Source: Rugalucina vietnamica
Lineage: Eukaryota > Mollusca > Bivalvia > Lucinida > Lucinidae
Length of the DNA: 64,000 bases
Reading direction: 5' to 3'
NCBI GenBank assembly: GCA_964017185.1
Contig: OZ024872.1
Span: forward strand, 56,785,817 to 56,849,816
In this document: piece after piece, positions 33,637 through 44,127 of the stretch
Numbering within the stretch: the first letter of the stretch is position 1
Layout: every line of letters starts with the position of its first letter
Notes under the pieces: generated by a model
The model's database searches: none
What the model was told of the DNA's origin: nothing
Seen by the model: the letters and a program-made list of their open reading frames with translations, nothing else
Program-made: the position numbers and the translations under genes

Positions 33637-34731
33637 ATGGATGATAGCCCGAGCAAAACTGTTAGCAAACGTAACAGGTGTTATGTTCATGGACAAGCCG
33701 TTGGAGATGATCTCCGATCTCTTGTGGTAGCGCACATAATCGAGGCTGGGGGCAATACTGAAAATAAGTACATTCCGTACGGTGTTGTATCTCGAGTAGC
33801 AAAATGTGTAAAACTGTCAAACCATGCGGTTAAGTCAGTGTGGGATCGTTATTGCGAATCGGGAAGTGTTGCCCCCCGACCACATGGGGGTGGCAGGAAG
33901 AAAAAACTTCAGGAACATGACTTGTTATATGCGAAACAACTGAAATTTGAAAAACCATCGATATACTTGAAAGAAGTGAAAGATAAACTAGCCCAATTTG
34001 CAAATGTCGACGTCAGTGTAAGCACAATTTGCAAATCTTATAAATGTTACATGAACGATGGACAATGGACGAGAAAGGTTTTAGTGAACCCATACGCAGA
34101 ACGATTTACTCCACAGAATTTGCAGTATACCCAAGCATATCTTAACTACATTTCTCGTCAAAATCCATACAGACTGAAATTTTTCGATGAAAGTGGTTTT
34201 TGTTTGCCTGACACGCAGAAAAGGCGGTATGGTCACGCTCTCAAGGGTAAACCGGCCGTAGAGGTCGGGTCCAAGGCGCGATCACCACATTTGACTTTAA
34301 ATCTGATGATTGGTTTGAATGGCATTGCATATGCTAATGTTGTTGAGGGTGCAACAGACACTGACCGCTATCTGAATTTTTTTCATGAAGCTGGGAACTC
34401 GGTGAATGATGTTGGACAACCTGCCCTCATGGCAGGAGACATAGTGATTGTTGACAACTGTGCGACCCATAGAAATCGAGGTCAATTAATTCTGGCTAGA
34501 TACCTAGCTAACCAGGGAATTGAATATGTTTTCCTTCCAACTTATTCGCCAGATTTAAATCCGGTCGAATTTTGCTTCAGGCACATAAAAATCCTACTTA
34601 AAGACAGTTTGTTTATCCGTATCGCTAGAGAGATCAGCCTGGAATATGCAGTATTGAGAGCCGCAGCATCAATTACACCGGGTGATACCAGGAGCTATTT
34701 TAGGGGTTGTGACTATATGAATATTAATTAA
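33637..34731 (+). CDS. IS630/Tc1/mariner-superfamily transposase, intact
   Basis: A single-exon gene for a 364-residue DDE transposase that would bind element ends and catalyse cut-and-paste transposition. The N-terminal part (about 20-135) looks like a paired-type double helix-turn-helix: YGVVSRVAKCVKLSNHAVKS, then GGGRKKK as hinge, then DVSVSTICKSYKC. The catalytic triad is visible as D184 (FFDESGF), D273 (IVIVDNCATH) and E311 (TYSPDLNPVEF), with 37 residues between the second and third, hence D,D37E. RRYGHALKGKPA (197-206) and FRGCDY near the C-terminus also fit the superfamily. The frame has no stops or frameshifts. No terminal inverted repeats or TA-flanked ends were found around it, so it may be a domesticated gene or an element whose ends I missed. 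Confidence 0.93.
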   Translation: MDDSPSKTVSKRNRCYVHGQAVGDDLRSLVVAHIIEAGGNTENKYIPYGVVSRVAKCVKLSNHAVKSVWDRYCESGSVAPRPHGGGRKKKLQEHDLLYAKQLKFEKPSIYLKEVKDKLAQFANVDVSVSTICKSYKCYMNDGQWTRKVLVNPYAERFTPQNLQYTQAYLNYISRQNPYRLKFFDESGFCLPDTQKRRYGHALKGKPAVEVGSKARSPHLTLNLMIGLNGIAYANVVEGATDTDRYLNFFHEAGNSVNDVGQPALMAGDIVIVDNCATHRNRGQLILARYLANQGIEYVFLPTYSPDLNPVEFCFRHIKILLKDSLFIRIAREISLEYAVLRAAASITPGDTRSYFRGCDYMNIN

Positions 34732-35336
34732 GCTACGTTGTGAGAAAGCCTGTCAATTACAGACACTAACAGTTGAAGCGCAGTGGATCTGCCTACGTGG
34801 AATAACCACAGTTTCATTTAACACACGAAAATAAGTTCACCGATGCTACTACTCGTAGTACTATTTGACTACTGTGGCTACCAAAACAAAAATGTCTTAA
34901 AATCTGTGTTATACATGTTGTTTCTTCTCTTCTTAAAATGCACATGAAAACAACAGAAACGGACTCATGACAAGACCACAAAATGTACATGTATGCGCCC
35001 TGGCAAATCTTGTTTGTAAAACAAAACAAAAAACAAAAAAACTAAAATATATACGAGTAATGTTCATTCGCTCATTTAGTACATAATGAAATATGGAAAT
35101 CGGCAGTTGGTAGAGGCGATTCTAACGACTACTGTTGATCACTCTTTTATTGTTTGAGCAGTAACTATGAACGATATTGGGGATAGGTGCTGACATAACG
35201 GTGAGCCTTATCCGATGGTGTGAGAACCTAATCAGTTTCGCTACATAGATAGTGCAATCAACCGAACTCGTTACTGCAATAGGTACATGTAGAAAGTAAA
35301 TTTCATGAGTTCGATCAAGGGAAATAGCATTTTTCA
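34732..35336. other. downstream of transposase, nothing clear
   Basis: An A-rich stretch at 35017-35045 could be an old retroposition tail. No inverted partner of the sequence upstream of 33637 was found by eye. Confidence 0.4.
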
Positions 35337-35530
35337 CAGTTTTACGTCCCTGTCAAGAATATTTCACACATTGAGACGAGCCAATCAGTAAGAGTTGGAC
35401 CCCGGGAAAATCACATGACACGCTCGCAAGACGAACTTGGCTTGTCCCTCACCATACTCACGTGGCACCGTGTGGGAATTCAACCAACCAGTAATTAGCC
35501 ACAGCGGTGAGGTGGTCAAATAGTAGCGGA
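35337..35530 (-). mobile_element. Leu/Ser-type SINE
   Basis: Minus-strand body with CTTGACAGGGACGTAAAACT, ACTGATTGGCTCGTCTC and the GGGACAAGCCAAGTTCGTC region, as in 32112. The tRNA head is degraded. Confidence 0.65.
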
Positions 35531-35686
35531 CGCCAGGGAACAACACGAATGGTAACGTTACTGAATCGCTTCCGGTCTGGCATCCGGGGTTTTCACACAG
35601 AACAAAGGATGATCACACACCAGAGGCAACCAATGCGATTGAAAACAACTAACGCAGTTTAAGTCAATATAAGTTTGTAGTGTGTA

Positions 35687-35808
35687 AATACCTGTCTGGG
35701 AACAACATGATCCGTGGTATCATGTTGATCCGTGGTATCATGTTGATCCGTGGTATCATGTTGATCCGTGGTAAAAAAATGTTTCCAGGCAGGTATTAAC
35801 CTCCTAAT
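35687..35808. mobile_element. short inverted-repeat element with an 18-bp tandem array as core
   Basis: AATACCTGTCTGGGAACA (from 35687) is inverted as TGTTTCCAGGCAGGTATT at about 35780-35798. Between them about four copies of an 18-bp unit (GATCCGTGGTATCATGTT) occupy 35709-35775. Confidence 0.8.
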
Positions 35809-36496
35809 GTCGCTTATTGATTTCATTGGCGTTGTAGGTTGTTCCCAGTCGCGTTGAATGATGTCTCTGGATAACCGGTATGGTCACCGCAGTGTCAGCA
35901 TAATTTAAGCCACTGACCATCTTCTGTATCTGTACATCCCCAAGACAGGTTTTCTCACGAGGCGGAACTTATACTATAATTTTGATCTTTGCAACATAAT
36001 GACTTGAAAGCTAGATTTGCGCGAGATGTGGTTATGAAACGCATTTGATGGGATCATGTTATTATTGTACTCGACTTGTCATTGCTTCAGTTGATTCTTT
36101 TTCACACTTTTGGAGTCGGTTGTATATATTTGACAGCTCAGTCAATATTAAATGATGATTGATGGTAGTTGACGCTGATTAAATACACAGATAGCCGTGA
36201 ATGAGTTAGATGATATAGATACGCTCGTTATGTAAACAGTGTCAATTGCTGAAACCTTCACAATAACCGAAATTTTTTGTTCAGTTTGGCGGCGATGTCA
36301 AACGAAAAAGACAGAAAAGCAGACGATATATCATGTGTGATCCCCATTTAAGACTCTTTGTTTAGTTCAGCGACTGAACAAGCGCAACGAAAGTCGGTGG
36401 TTTGTTCGAGAAGTAATAGATTATCAATGCCAAAACGCAATTATATAACTAAAACATGTATCTTCCAAATTTATACAAAAGAACAAATCTGATTAT
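35809..36496. other. no feature seen
   Basis: AT-rich sequence with short frames only. A SINE begins at 36497. Confidence 0.4.
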
Positions 36497-36685
36497 CTAG
36501 GGAGCGCGGTGGCGTAGTGTTAGACTACGAATCGAACCCAACAGGCGGCACCGTGTTGTGGCCTTGAGCAAAACACATTAACTCACTACAGTACTGGTTA
36601 AAACCAGGAAGCGTTGGCATGTCACGACATGACTGAAAAATTGATGACTGGGGCGTGTTAGCCTCAATGCAAACAAACAAATGAA
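36497..36685 (+). mobile_element. tRNA-derived SINE, full copy
   Basis: GGGAGCGCGGTGGCGTAGTG head, body CTTGAGCAAAACACATTAAC, CTGGTTAAAACCAGGAAGCG, ATGTCACGACATGACTG, and a CAAACAAACAAATG tail. Confidence 0.7.
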
Positions 36686-36959
36686 ATCGGACTATCCCTG
36701 CTGTCTATTTATAGAAATGTAAAAACCAATATTTCAATGTATTTTAGTACACACATGACTGGATAAATATAGCGTATCGCGCGGTGGCAAAATCGATTTT
36801 ATACTGTCACTATGCAATCGGTCCGATAAGACAGATTTCCCACCCAATACGAATCCACTGTATGGGTATGACGGCCATCTTGGTCATGTGACCGGGAATT
36901 CCTACTTTACCTCCACAGAATAGCTATTGTCTGAATTGTCTATTCTCTTGTTCACCATT

Positions 36960-38225
36960 TTGTTCACTTGAAAAAATCATCATATAATGTCAGGGTCCTA
37001 TAATGACCATTGGCGTGGAGCCATATTTGACCCCAGGGGCATGATTGGCAGGATTTATGTATAGCTCCACATGACATTGCTGCATACCAAATATACAAGC
37101 TTTGGCTTTTGCGGTTTCAGAGAAGAAGGTTTTTTTTTTTTTTCATGTATTTCCCATTATAAGCGTATGGCAGATAATGACAACCACGGGGCGGTGTCTG
37201 TATGGACTCCAAGGCACGGTTGCCAGGATTTATAAAGAGGACCACTATACATTGCTACACACAAAATATGAAAGTTCTGAGCATTGTAGTTTCGGATAAG
37301 TTTTTTATGTTTGCATCTACTATGGCTGCAATAGTTTCCATAGGACCATTGGTCCTGTAAACGCTTACATGAGACCTAGTTGTCACTTCTCCCATGTAAA
37401 AGCCTATGTTTTCAAAATTGACCTTGCCGTTAAATATGTCAAGGTCATCCTAGGGTCATTATTTGAACAGACTATGATGGGCTGGAGTCCCAAATGCTAC
37501 ATACAAAGTGTAGTGAAAAGCGGCCTGCCGGTTCTGGAGAAGAAGATTTTTGAAATGTTTTTGCCATATATGGGCGTTGTGGCCATCTTAGTCATGTGAC
37601 CCGGATTCCGCATTCAAACTTTTGTTCCGCCTACCCATGGATGCTCCACATAAAATTTCACTTTGATTGATCAAGCGGTTTCAGAGAAGAAGATCTTTGA
37701 ACAGTGTGTATGGACAACAGACTGGCCAAGGTCAAGAGATGACCTTGACCTAAATATATCACATACCGTCTTCATCTACTTCATTAGTTGTTTACAGGTC
37801 TCAGGTTGCAATAATTTAAAAAATATATCCATAGTTTTCACTTTTTCCCATGTAAAGGCCTATGTTTCCAAAATTGACATTGCCGTAAAATAGGTCAAGG
37901 TTATCCTAGGGTCATCATTTGAAGAAACTATGTTGGGCTGGAGTCCCAAATGCTACATACCAAGTTTCGTGAAAATCGGCCGGCCAGTTCTGGAGAAGAA
38001 GATTTTTGAGTGGTTTTTACCATATATGGGCGTGGCGGCCAGCTTGGTCATGTGACCCGGATTTTGCGATCAAAATTTCGTTCCCTCTACCCATGGATGC
38101 TCCACATAAAATTTCACTTTGACTGGCCGAGCGGTGATAGAGAAGATCTTTGAAATTGTGGACGACGGACGGACGGACGCCGGATTGATTGGTATAATAT
38201 AAGCTCACCTTGTGAGCGGCTCCGG
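36960..38225 (+). mobile_element. dispersed repeat with about 458-bp internal tandem duplication
   Basis: Two units beginning AGGTCA at about 37437 and 37895 share CATCCTAGGGTCAT, GGCTGGAGTCCCAAATGCTA, TTCTGGAGAAGAAGATTTTT, GGTCATGTGACCCGGATT and CACATAAAATTTCACTTTGA. A diverged third unit lies to the left (36970-37400). The end GACGGACGGACGCCGGATTG ... AAGCTCACCTTGTGAGC is a form I associate with dispersed mollusc repeats. Frames inside are short and inconsistent between units. Confidence 0.65.
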
Positions 38226-38412
38226 TGAGCTAAAAAAACTGTTTCGCAACAGATGGCAACTCTGTTACCCGGATTTAATTAAATGTATGAAACCATACAT
38301 AACAACTGCAATCAGCACGAAAAAAGTAACTCCAAAACATAAAAAATATAATGTAGAACCACAACAGAAGTATCGTCTCGGGAGGTCAGCAATATAAAAT
38401 TATTAAGCAAAC

Positions 38413-38633
38413 CTTCTAATTACGCTCCCATCCTCTGAAATATATCTCAGTCCATGGAACGTAGTCCGGTATGAGAATTCTTTCAGATTTTCTTTCACAC
38501 TCATTTTAGGCTGTTTTGTCGATTCACCGAAATGCCGCTTTTTGTCGATTGCCCCGTCGACAAAAGACGTCCCTTGTTCTGTTTCTTTTGAAAGTTCGGT
38601 AGGAACTATTGTGTAATGGTGATTAAGCTCCAT
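38413..38633 (-). CDS. DEG/ENaC channel, candidate first exon, copy 1
   Basis: A 221-nt exon runs from an ATG at 38633 to the end at 38413. It encodes 73 residues plus AG, which joins the G of exon 2 (11807) to make Arg. It carries SVKENLKEFSYRTTFHGLRY then ISEDGSVIR, including the His-Gly gating motif of the family. The longer N-terminal tail (MELNHHYTIVPTELSKETEQ...) is shared with copies 2 and 3 but not with the exon at 15170. The donor here reads AG|GTTTGC, weaker than the AG|GTATGC of the other two. It could be a first exon reaching 26 kb to exon 2, the first exon of a lost paralogue, or a relic. Confidence 0.75.
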
Positions 38634-39750
38634 TTCATTTCATTTCATTTCTCGGCAATGTCTGTCAAAATACATGTATCTTGCGCATGTTTGTTGAAGA
38701 AACTGAGGCACTTGTAGTTAAATGATCATTTCTTAACAGACGATTACATGGGACATTCATTCTTGAACAAAAACAACATGCTCGTACTATGTTAACTAAT
38801 TTCCGTTATGTACTTCTTAGGTTTACAAAAGGTTTTGTTTTGTTCCTGGACATGACATATTTTGTCCAAATCGTGTTCTGGTCCACTGTAAATTTTCTCA
38901 AACCAATACAGTTATCTTTGTCAATGTCACTACTTTTCTAGACGATGTCAATTAATCTAAACGAAACACGGTACGAAAATGTTACAATAGGCATTTTGAG
39001 AGAATCACAAAGCATGTACAGCACCTTACGTTATTAAGTAAATTCCGTCAAGAAGTAAAATCCTCAGATTTATCGCCATGTACAGACGCTATTTCTTTAG
39101 TAGCAAATGAAACACATACGATGTTTAACTTATTGATGCTATTATTCGAATGCGAAGTCTGATGTCTTAGTCTTGGTGGTTAACTACATTTTTGTTCCTG
39201 CTGTGGTTATATAGCTAGTTTTCTCATGACAGGAACGGTTCAAAGAATGCATTTCATTAGTCTGGGGCAACTGTCATGAGTTTTGCTATAAATCAAATCT
39301 TATTTATAAAACAAATTGTATATCCCATCCACTTGCACAGATCTACAAAAATCCTAAATATAGAGCTTCAATTTAAAACTATGGTTCCCACTCCGACGGA
39401 ATATAATGATATAATGGACATAACACAACCGTTTCGTGCATCAAGAGCAAACATGAACAAAAACACAATACCGACAATTTACCCTTAAAATAATCATTGC
39501 TAATGCATTCTCTGTGATACCATTGAAGCTTTTCATCTAACTGGCATAAACAAAATATTTTTTACAATTATGTTGCAGAAACAAAATCTAACGGCAACAT
39601 TGATTTCATTGATATTCAGCTAAAGATCTTTAGATAAATTTCAAAATTTGATTAAGGTTTCATTTTGGAATTATAACATTTCGAATATCGCGTAACTTTA
39701 TTCGTTTTCTATGGTGTTATCTTTCGAGACAGACGTGGTTGGCATGAGAG
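38634..39750. other. upstream region of first exon copy 1
   Basis: Similar, with gaps, to 47416-48740 and 55442-56330. It would hold the promoter if the exon is used. (TTTCA) repeats lie at 38632-38650. No TATA box or open frame identified. Confidence 0.45.
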
Positions 39751-39874
39751 GCTTACCAAGCGCACATTGTGCCTCTCTTAAAAACGGACACTTTAATACG
39801 TCATCCAAAAAGCGGTCCGTTCCACCAAAGAACTAACACACTTTATAAAGCGAACAAGCGCCTGTTCAGAACGG

Positions 39875-40395
39875 ACAAGTGTATGTTGTGCATTTCTCAT
39901 GAAGGAAAAGTGTAAATACGGCATTTCTCAAGAACGGACACGTGTATTTTGTGCATGCCTCACGAAGGACAAGTGTAAATATTGCATTTCCCAAGAACGG
40001 ACAAGTGTATTTTGTGCATGCCTCACGAAGGACAAGTGTAAATATTGCATTTCCCAAGAACGGACACGTGTATATTGTGCATGTCTCACGAAGGACAAGT
40101 GTAAATCTTGCATTTCTCAAGAACGGACACGTGTATATTTTGCATGTCTCATGAAGGAAACGTGTGTAAATATGGCATTTCCCAAGAACGGACACGTGTA
40201 TTTTGTGCATGCCTCATGAAGGACAAGTGTAAATATTGCATTTCCCAAGAATTGTGCATGCCTCACGAAGGACAAGTGTAAATATTACATTTCTCAAGAA
40301 CGGACATGTGTATATTTTGCATGTCTCACGAAGGACAAGTGTAAATATTGCATTCCCGAAGAACGAACACGTGTATCCTTTGCATGTCTGAAGAA
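39875..40395. repeat. 63-bp minisatellite array
   Basis: Units beginning CACGAAGGACAAGTGTAAAT recur at 39961, 40024, 40087, 40150 (period 63), then at 40215, 40264 (shortened) and 40327. The period is a multiple of 3, so frames of 60-114 codons stay open on both strands. They are artefacts. A similar but shorter piece lies at 49555-49720. Confidence 0.9.
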
Positions 40396-41060
40396 CACGC
40401 GTACTTCAAGCACGAATGCATCTTTATTGCACGGACAAGTCCATAGTGCTTCTTTCAAGCATGGACAAATTCAAGCACGGACACGCCTATAGCGCTATCA
40501 CGAACGCGGCCATATTGCTTCTATTAAGCACACACACACCCATAATGCTACCAAGCACATATACGCCCATAGTGCTATCAAGCCCGGACCCGCCCATTGT
40601 GCTTTTTTTTCAAGCTCGACCACGTCCATAATGCTTCTTTCAAGCACGGACACGTTCATACTACCTCTTTTAAGCACGAACACGTCCATTGTGCTTCTTT
40701 GAAGCATAAACACATCTATAGTGCTTTGCCGAGAGCAGGCACCTACATATTGCTTCTTTAAAGTATTAACACGCCAAAAGTAGTACTTTCAAACAAAGAC
40801 ACGATCATAGTGCTTCTGATAAGCACCAACACTTCCATATTGCTTCTTACAAGGACTGACACTTCCACATTGCTTCTTTCAATCTCACACTTTTTTCACG
40901 CATCAGCACGTCCACAGTGCTTCTTATAAGCTCGGCCACTATAGTGTTTCTTATATGCATGGACATTTCATTCCATAGCGCGTCTTTCAAGCAATGACAC
41001 GTCCATAGTACTTCTTATAAGATTGGATACGCCCATAGTGTTTGTTATAAGCATGGACTC
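40395..41060. repeat. about 30-bp degenerate minisatellite array
   Basis: About 20 degenerate copies of a unit close to GCACGGACACGTCCATAGTG plus CTTCTTTCAA. The same family forms arrays at 49720-50410 and 56610-57560. Confidence 0.85.
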
Positions 41061-41379
41061 ATTAGTTTTGTGATAAGACTGCGCATGCAAATTATGTAAA
41101 ATGTTTTCCAACGTGTTTATGCTTTCTAAATTTGCATATCGGGGCCAAAGAAATGACCCCCAAATTATTATTTAGACAATCGTATAGCGATCTTCAGCGC
41201 AGTGGGACCGACACTTTACCAAGAAAACGCTATTAGAACCGGTATACTTCAATAAGAACGAGTTTTCGGGCTAATTTGTCTCCTTGACTAAGGAATGGCT
41301 ATATTATTCCATTATGATACTTCATATTTAGATATACCGTATTCATATGATTATTGTGCTCTACATGCGCTACGCACGG

Positions 41380-41603
41380 TACGCCTTCTCCGCCCACTTT
41401 GTTTTGAAATCATCTGTTTGGTGCATGTTTGATATACAGTAGCATGTTCAATTAATATAATCAGCAGTTTGTTGCTTGTAGAGTTTATATATAAATGTAC
41501 TTATGTGTGTACATTTATGCTGTGCACTGTTTGTTCGCCATCGTATGTATTGTGATTGCTTGTATCCTGATCGGCTTTATAGCCTTTTGGATTTTGTAAA
41601 TAA

Positions 41604-41644
<41 letters not shown>

Positions 41645-41645
41645 T
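41380..41645 (+). mobile_element. LINE-like 3' end with (ACTT)n tail
   Basis: CCTGATCGGCTTTATAGCCT, then TTTGTAAATAAACTTACTTAC and eight to nine ACTT units. Duplicated at 53539-53772. The structure (AATAAA-like string followed by a tetranucleotide run) is typical of a non-LTR retrotransposon 3' end. No reverse transcriptase is attached here. Confidence 0.5.
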
Positions 41646-42983
41646 CCAACAGAAAGAAATGGGATTTTGATGTGTATCGCTGGCACAGACGTCAATCAGT
41701 TGTGTTGTTATTACTAATAAGGCAAAAAATCAGAGCATAAAAGTCAGACCTTTCCCCTTGTTGTGACTCAATAAATGGTTATGTCTTGTAATTGTACGTG
41801 TATTTTGCATAAAATAACCTTTTATAGATGTTAATCGTCAAGGGAGCCAGGTTTTAAACATGGTACTGTCTGAAGTCAGAAGTTCATAATAATAAGAGTT
41901 ATAAACTCCTGCTGAAGTAAAGCTATATTTTCTCAGTACTAAAAAGTTAGATTAAAACTTGAGCCGCTTTTGCAGTCTGTGCCAAGAATATATTTATAAC
42001 TAAATACTTGTTTGTTATCATCTAGACTATCATTCGAACTCCTTATCTAAAGGAACATTCGATTTGTAATTAAGTTGTTCTTCGTGCTGGTTAATCTGTC
42101 TGGTTGTTTAGTTTGAAATGAATATTGTTTCAGAAAGTTGTCTTGCGATTAGAACGGAGACAAAAGAGTTTATTTTCTGAAATAACCTTGCATTATATAC
42201 TTGTAAATGTTTGCACCTCACGCCACTAAAATATTTTGTCATGGGAAGAAAGCCTTTTGATGCATTCAATAGTAATCAATTTCAAAAAAATTAATATTTA
42301 AAAAAGCTATTCGAAACAGATGATACTGATCAACATAAGGGGTCTGAAGTAATTTTACATCGCTTGACGGCACCAGTTTACATCTACGCATCCAGTTGAG
42401 AAATGAAAACTGTAAACGTTGAGCCACAAGGCAATAATGGTGTATAATGCCGTCATTATTTACAATATTCAGCATTCTGAAATTCCTATAAGATATGGCA
42501 GTAAGGTCACCATATTAGCAATGTGTCTCATCTCACACTCATAACATTTAAATCAATTGAGAAACAAGCAAAGATTTGATTCTATAGACTACATACTACA
42601 TGTATGCCAATTTTCTATTCTACAGTACATCTATATATTCTCAGAACAAGCAGTTTCTGGAAGCAAATAAGATTAAAACTTGAGCCGTTTTGCAGTCTGT
42701 GCCAAGAAAATATCTATATCAAAATAATTGCTAGTTTTCATCTATCACTGAATCTCGCTATCTAAAAGAACATTTGATTTGACTTTACAAGTTGTTGTTC
42801 GTGCTGGTTAGTCTGTCTGGGTATTAAGTTTGCAATGAATAGCTTGAGAACATTTCAATCTGTAGATCTCTCGTTTGTTGTCTGTTGATAAGTTACGACG
42901 CAAACAGTATCAAAAGATTTGAAATAATTTTAATTCGGAAAAAAAAAAAAAGAATTTTACCGAATCGGCTACAGTTCAAAACA

Positions 42984-43230
42984 AATCTTGTTTTACAGTA
43001 TTCATTCAACATTACCATGTTATGTCTCATTGCCAACTGTCAACTTGGAGCTATAAGGTGCTGTTAATCTATCATGAAGCATTCTGATATTCCCATGCCA
43101 AGATTGCAGACCGGAACAATGGCCCTTAAAAGCATGCAGCAATATTATGTAAAACCGGTCTGTTCAACTGGCGAGGTAAGCAAGGTTCTATATATCAAAT
43201 TAAAACGTGCATGATCTAGACAGACGTAAT
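42984..43230 (+). other. unique insertion with exon-like signals
   Basis: Sequence absent from block 1. An acceptor-like CTTGTTTTACAG lies at about 42995. At 43072 an ATG opens a 34-codon frame (MKHSDIPMPRLQTGTM..., then QQYYVKPVCSTGE) ending at a donor-like GAG|GTAAGC at about 43174. This could be a small plus-strand exon or chance. Confidence 0.2.
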
Positions 43231-43393
43231 TGGATTTTTTGTTGTTTCAGTTTACGTCAGACGGATCTTACTCCGCTGCTTATGATAGGCTACGCTATAC
43301 GTTATTTCATTGTGACACTCCATCGGCAGTGACAGTTCCTTTTATTTAGGTTTAGAAAGTAAATAGGTTTTAATTCGAACCAAAACGAAAGGT

Positions 43394-43711
43394 ATTGTTT
43401 GTTTGTTTGTTTGAATTGATGCTAAACGTCCCAGTCAACAGCTATGGTCATGTCCGGACTTTACCCCCATTTTATAAGACTTTAACCCAAATGACGATGT
43501 CATGACATCCAAAGAGTGGCTTCAATATAACCACCCAACTAAGCCAACAAGGTTTATATGTTTCGATGGTTTGACTTGAAAGACCTTTCCTGGGCAGGCT
43601 CAGTCATAAATGGTTAACCAGTAGTCAGATGGCCAGTCAGTAGCGTATAAGCTTTGCCTGGAGGCACAAGCATTCCTTCTATTTCTTTAGGCCCCAACAG
43701 GCGGGACCCGA
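43394..43711 (-). mobile_element. SINE insertion with target duplication
   Basis: Tail TTGTTTGTTTGTTTG at the left, then AACGTCCCAGTCAACAGCTA, CATGACATCC and AACCACCCAACTAAGCC. The six-base string AAAGGT flanks both sides. Block 1 lacks the insertion at about 20812. Confidence 0.75.
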
Positions 43712-43796
43712 AACTAAAGGTGCTGACCGGCATGGTTACTACCGTATTATAGCCAAACAAAAAGCAGACCCTGCCCTCTTGTTGCGATTCGAACCG

Positions 43797-44044
43797 TTAC
43801 GAAAACTTGCCCATGCAATATACAGAACTTTTTTCATATGTAAAAAATGAAGATTTTCAGTAGAAAATCGTTGATATTTTTCTTATATTTTGCTCAAAAC
43901 ATAGATTGTGGGTGCACGAGTACCCTCAATCTATGTTTTGAAGCAAAAAATAAGAAAAATAGGTATACCCCTTCATACCCCAGTTTTACTATATGAAAGT
44001 AGGGTTCAAAGGGGTATACATTACACGGACATGTTTTCCTGATG
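43797..44044 (+). mobile_element. hairpin MITE, copy E, shortened hairpin
   Basis: Ends TTACGAAAACTTGCCCATG and GGACATGTTTTCCTGATG. The central palindrome keeps GATTGTGGGTGC and GTACCCTCAATC but has lost the GAACCGCC stem. Block 1 is empty near 20892. Confidence 0.8.
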
Positions 44045-44127
44045 AAATGTTCACTGAGCTGTGGCTTCGTCTTGCAATTGTTCGTGTACTCGTAAATTGA
44101 ATTAAATATCCTTTTAATTGATGTTAA

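Larger units (their letters stand above)
38212..41870. repeat. first-exon duplication unit 1
   Basis: Colinear with 47010-54060 and 55020-57560. The order is the 3' part of the 330-bp repeat, a DEG/ENaC first exon, about 1.3 kb of similar upstream sequence (shared AAAATTTGAT and CGCGTAA blocks), a minisatellite array, then (in units 1 and 2) a LINE-like 3' end with an (ACTT)n tail. Unit 1 lacks insertions present in unit 2. Confidence 0.75.

Noticed and set aside
35700-35780. CRISPR-like array
   Set aside because: Contiguous 18-bp tandem repeats without spacers, in a eukaryotic context.
39866-40219. Cys-rich repeat frames of 106-114 codons on both strands
   Set aside because: The repeat period is 63 bp, a multiple of 3, which keeps several frames open by arithmetic. 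The paralogous array at 49.5 kb does not preserve the frame.
40400-41060. CRISPR-like or structured RNA array
   Set aside because: Degenerate head-to-tail minisatellite with no unique spacers.
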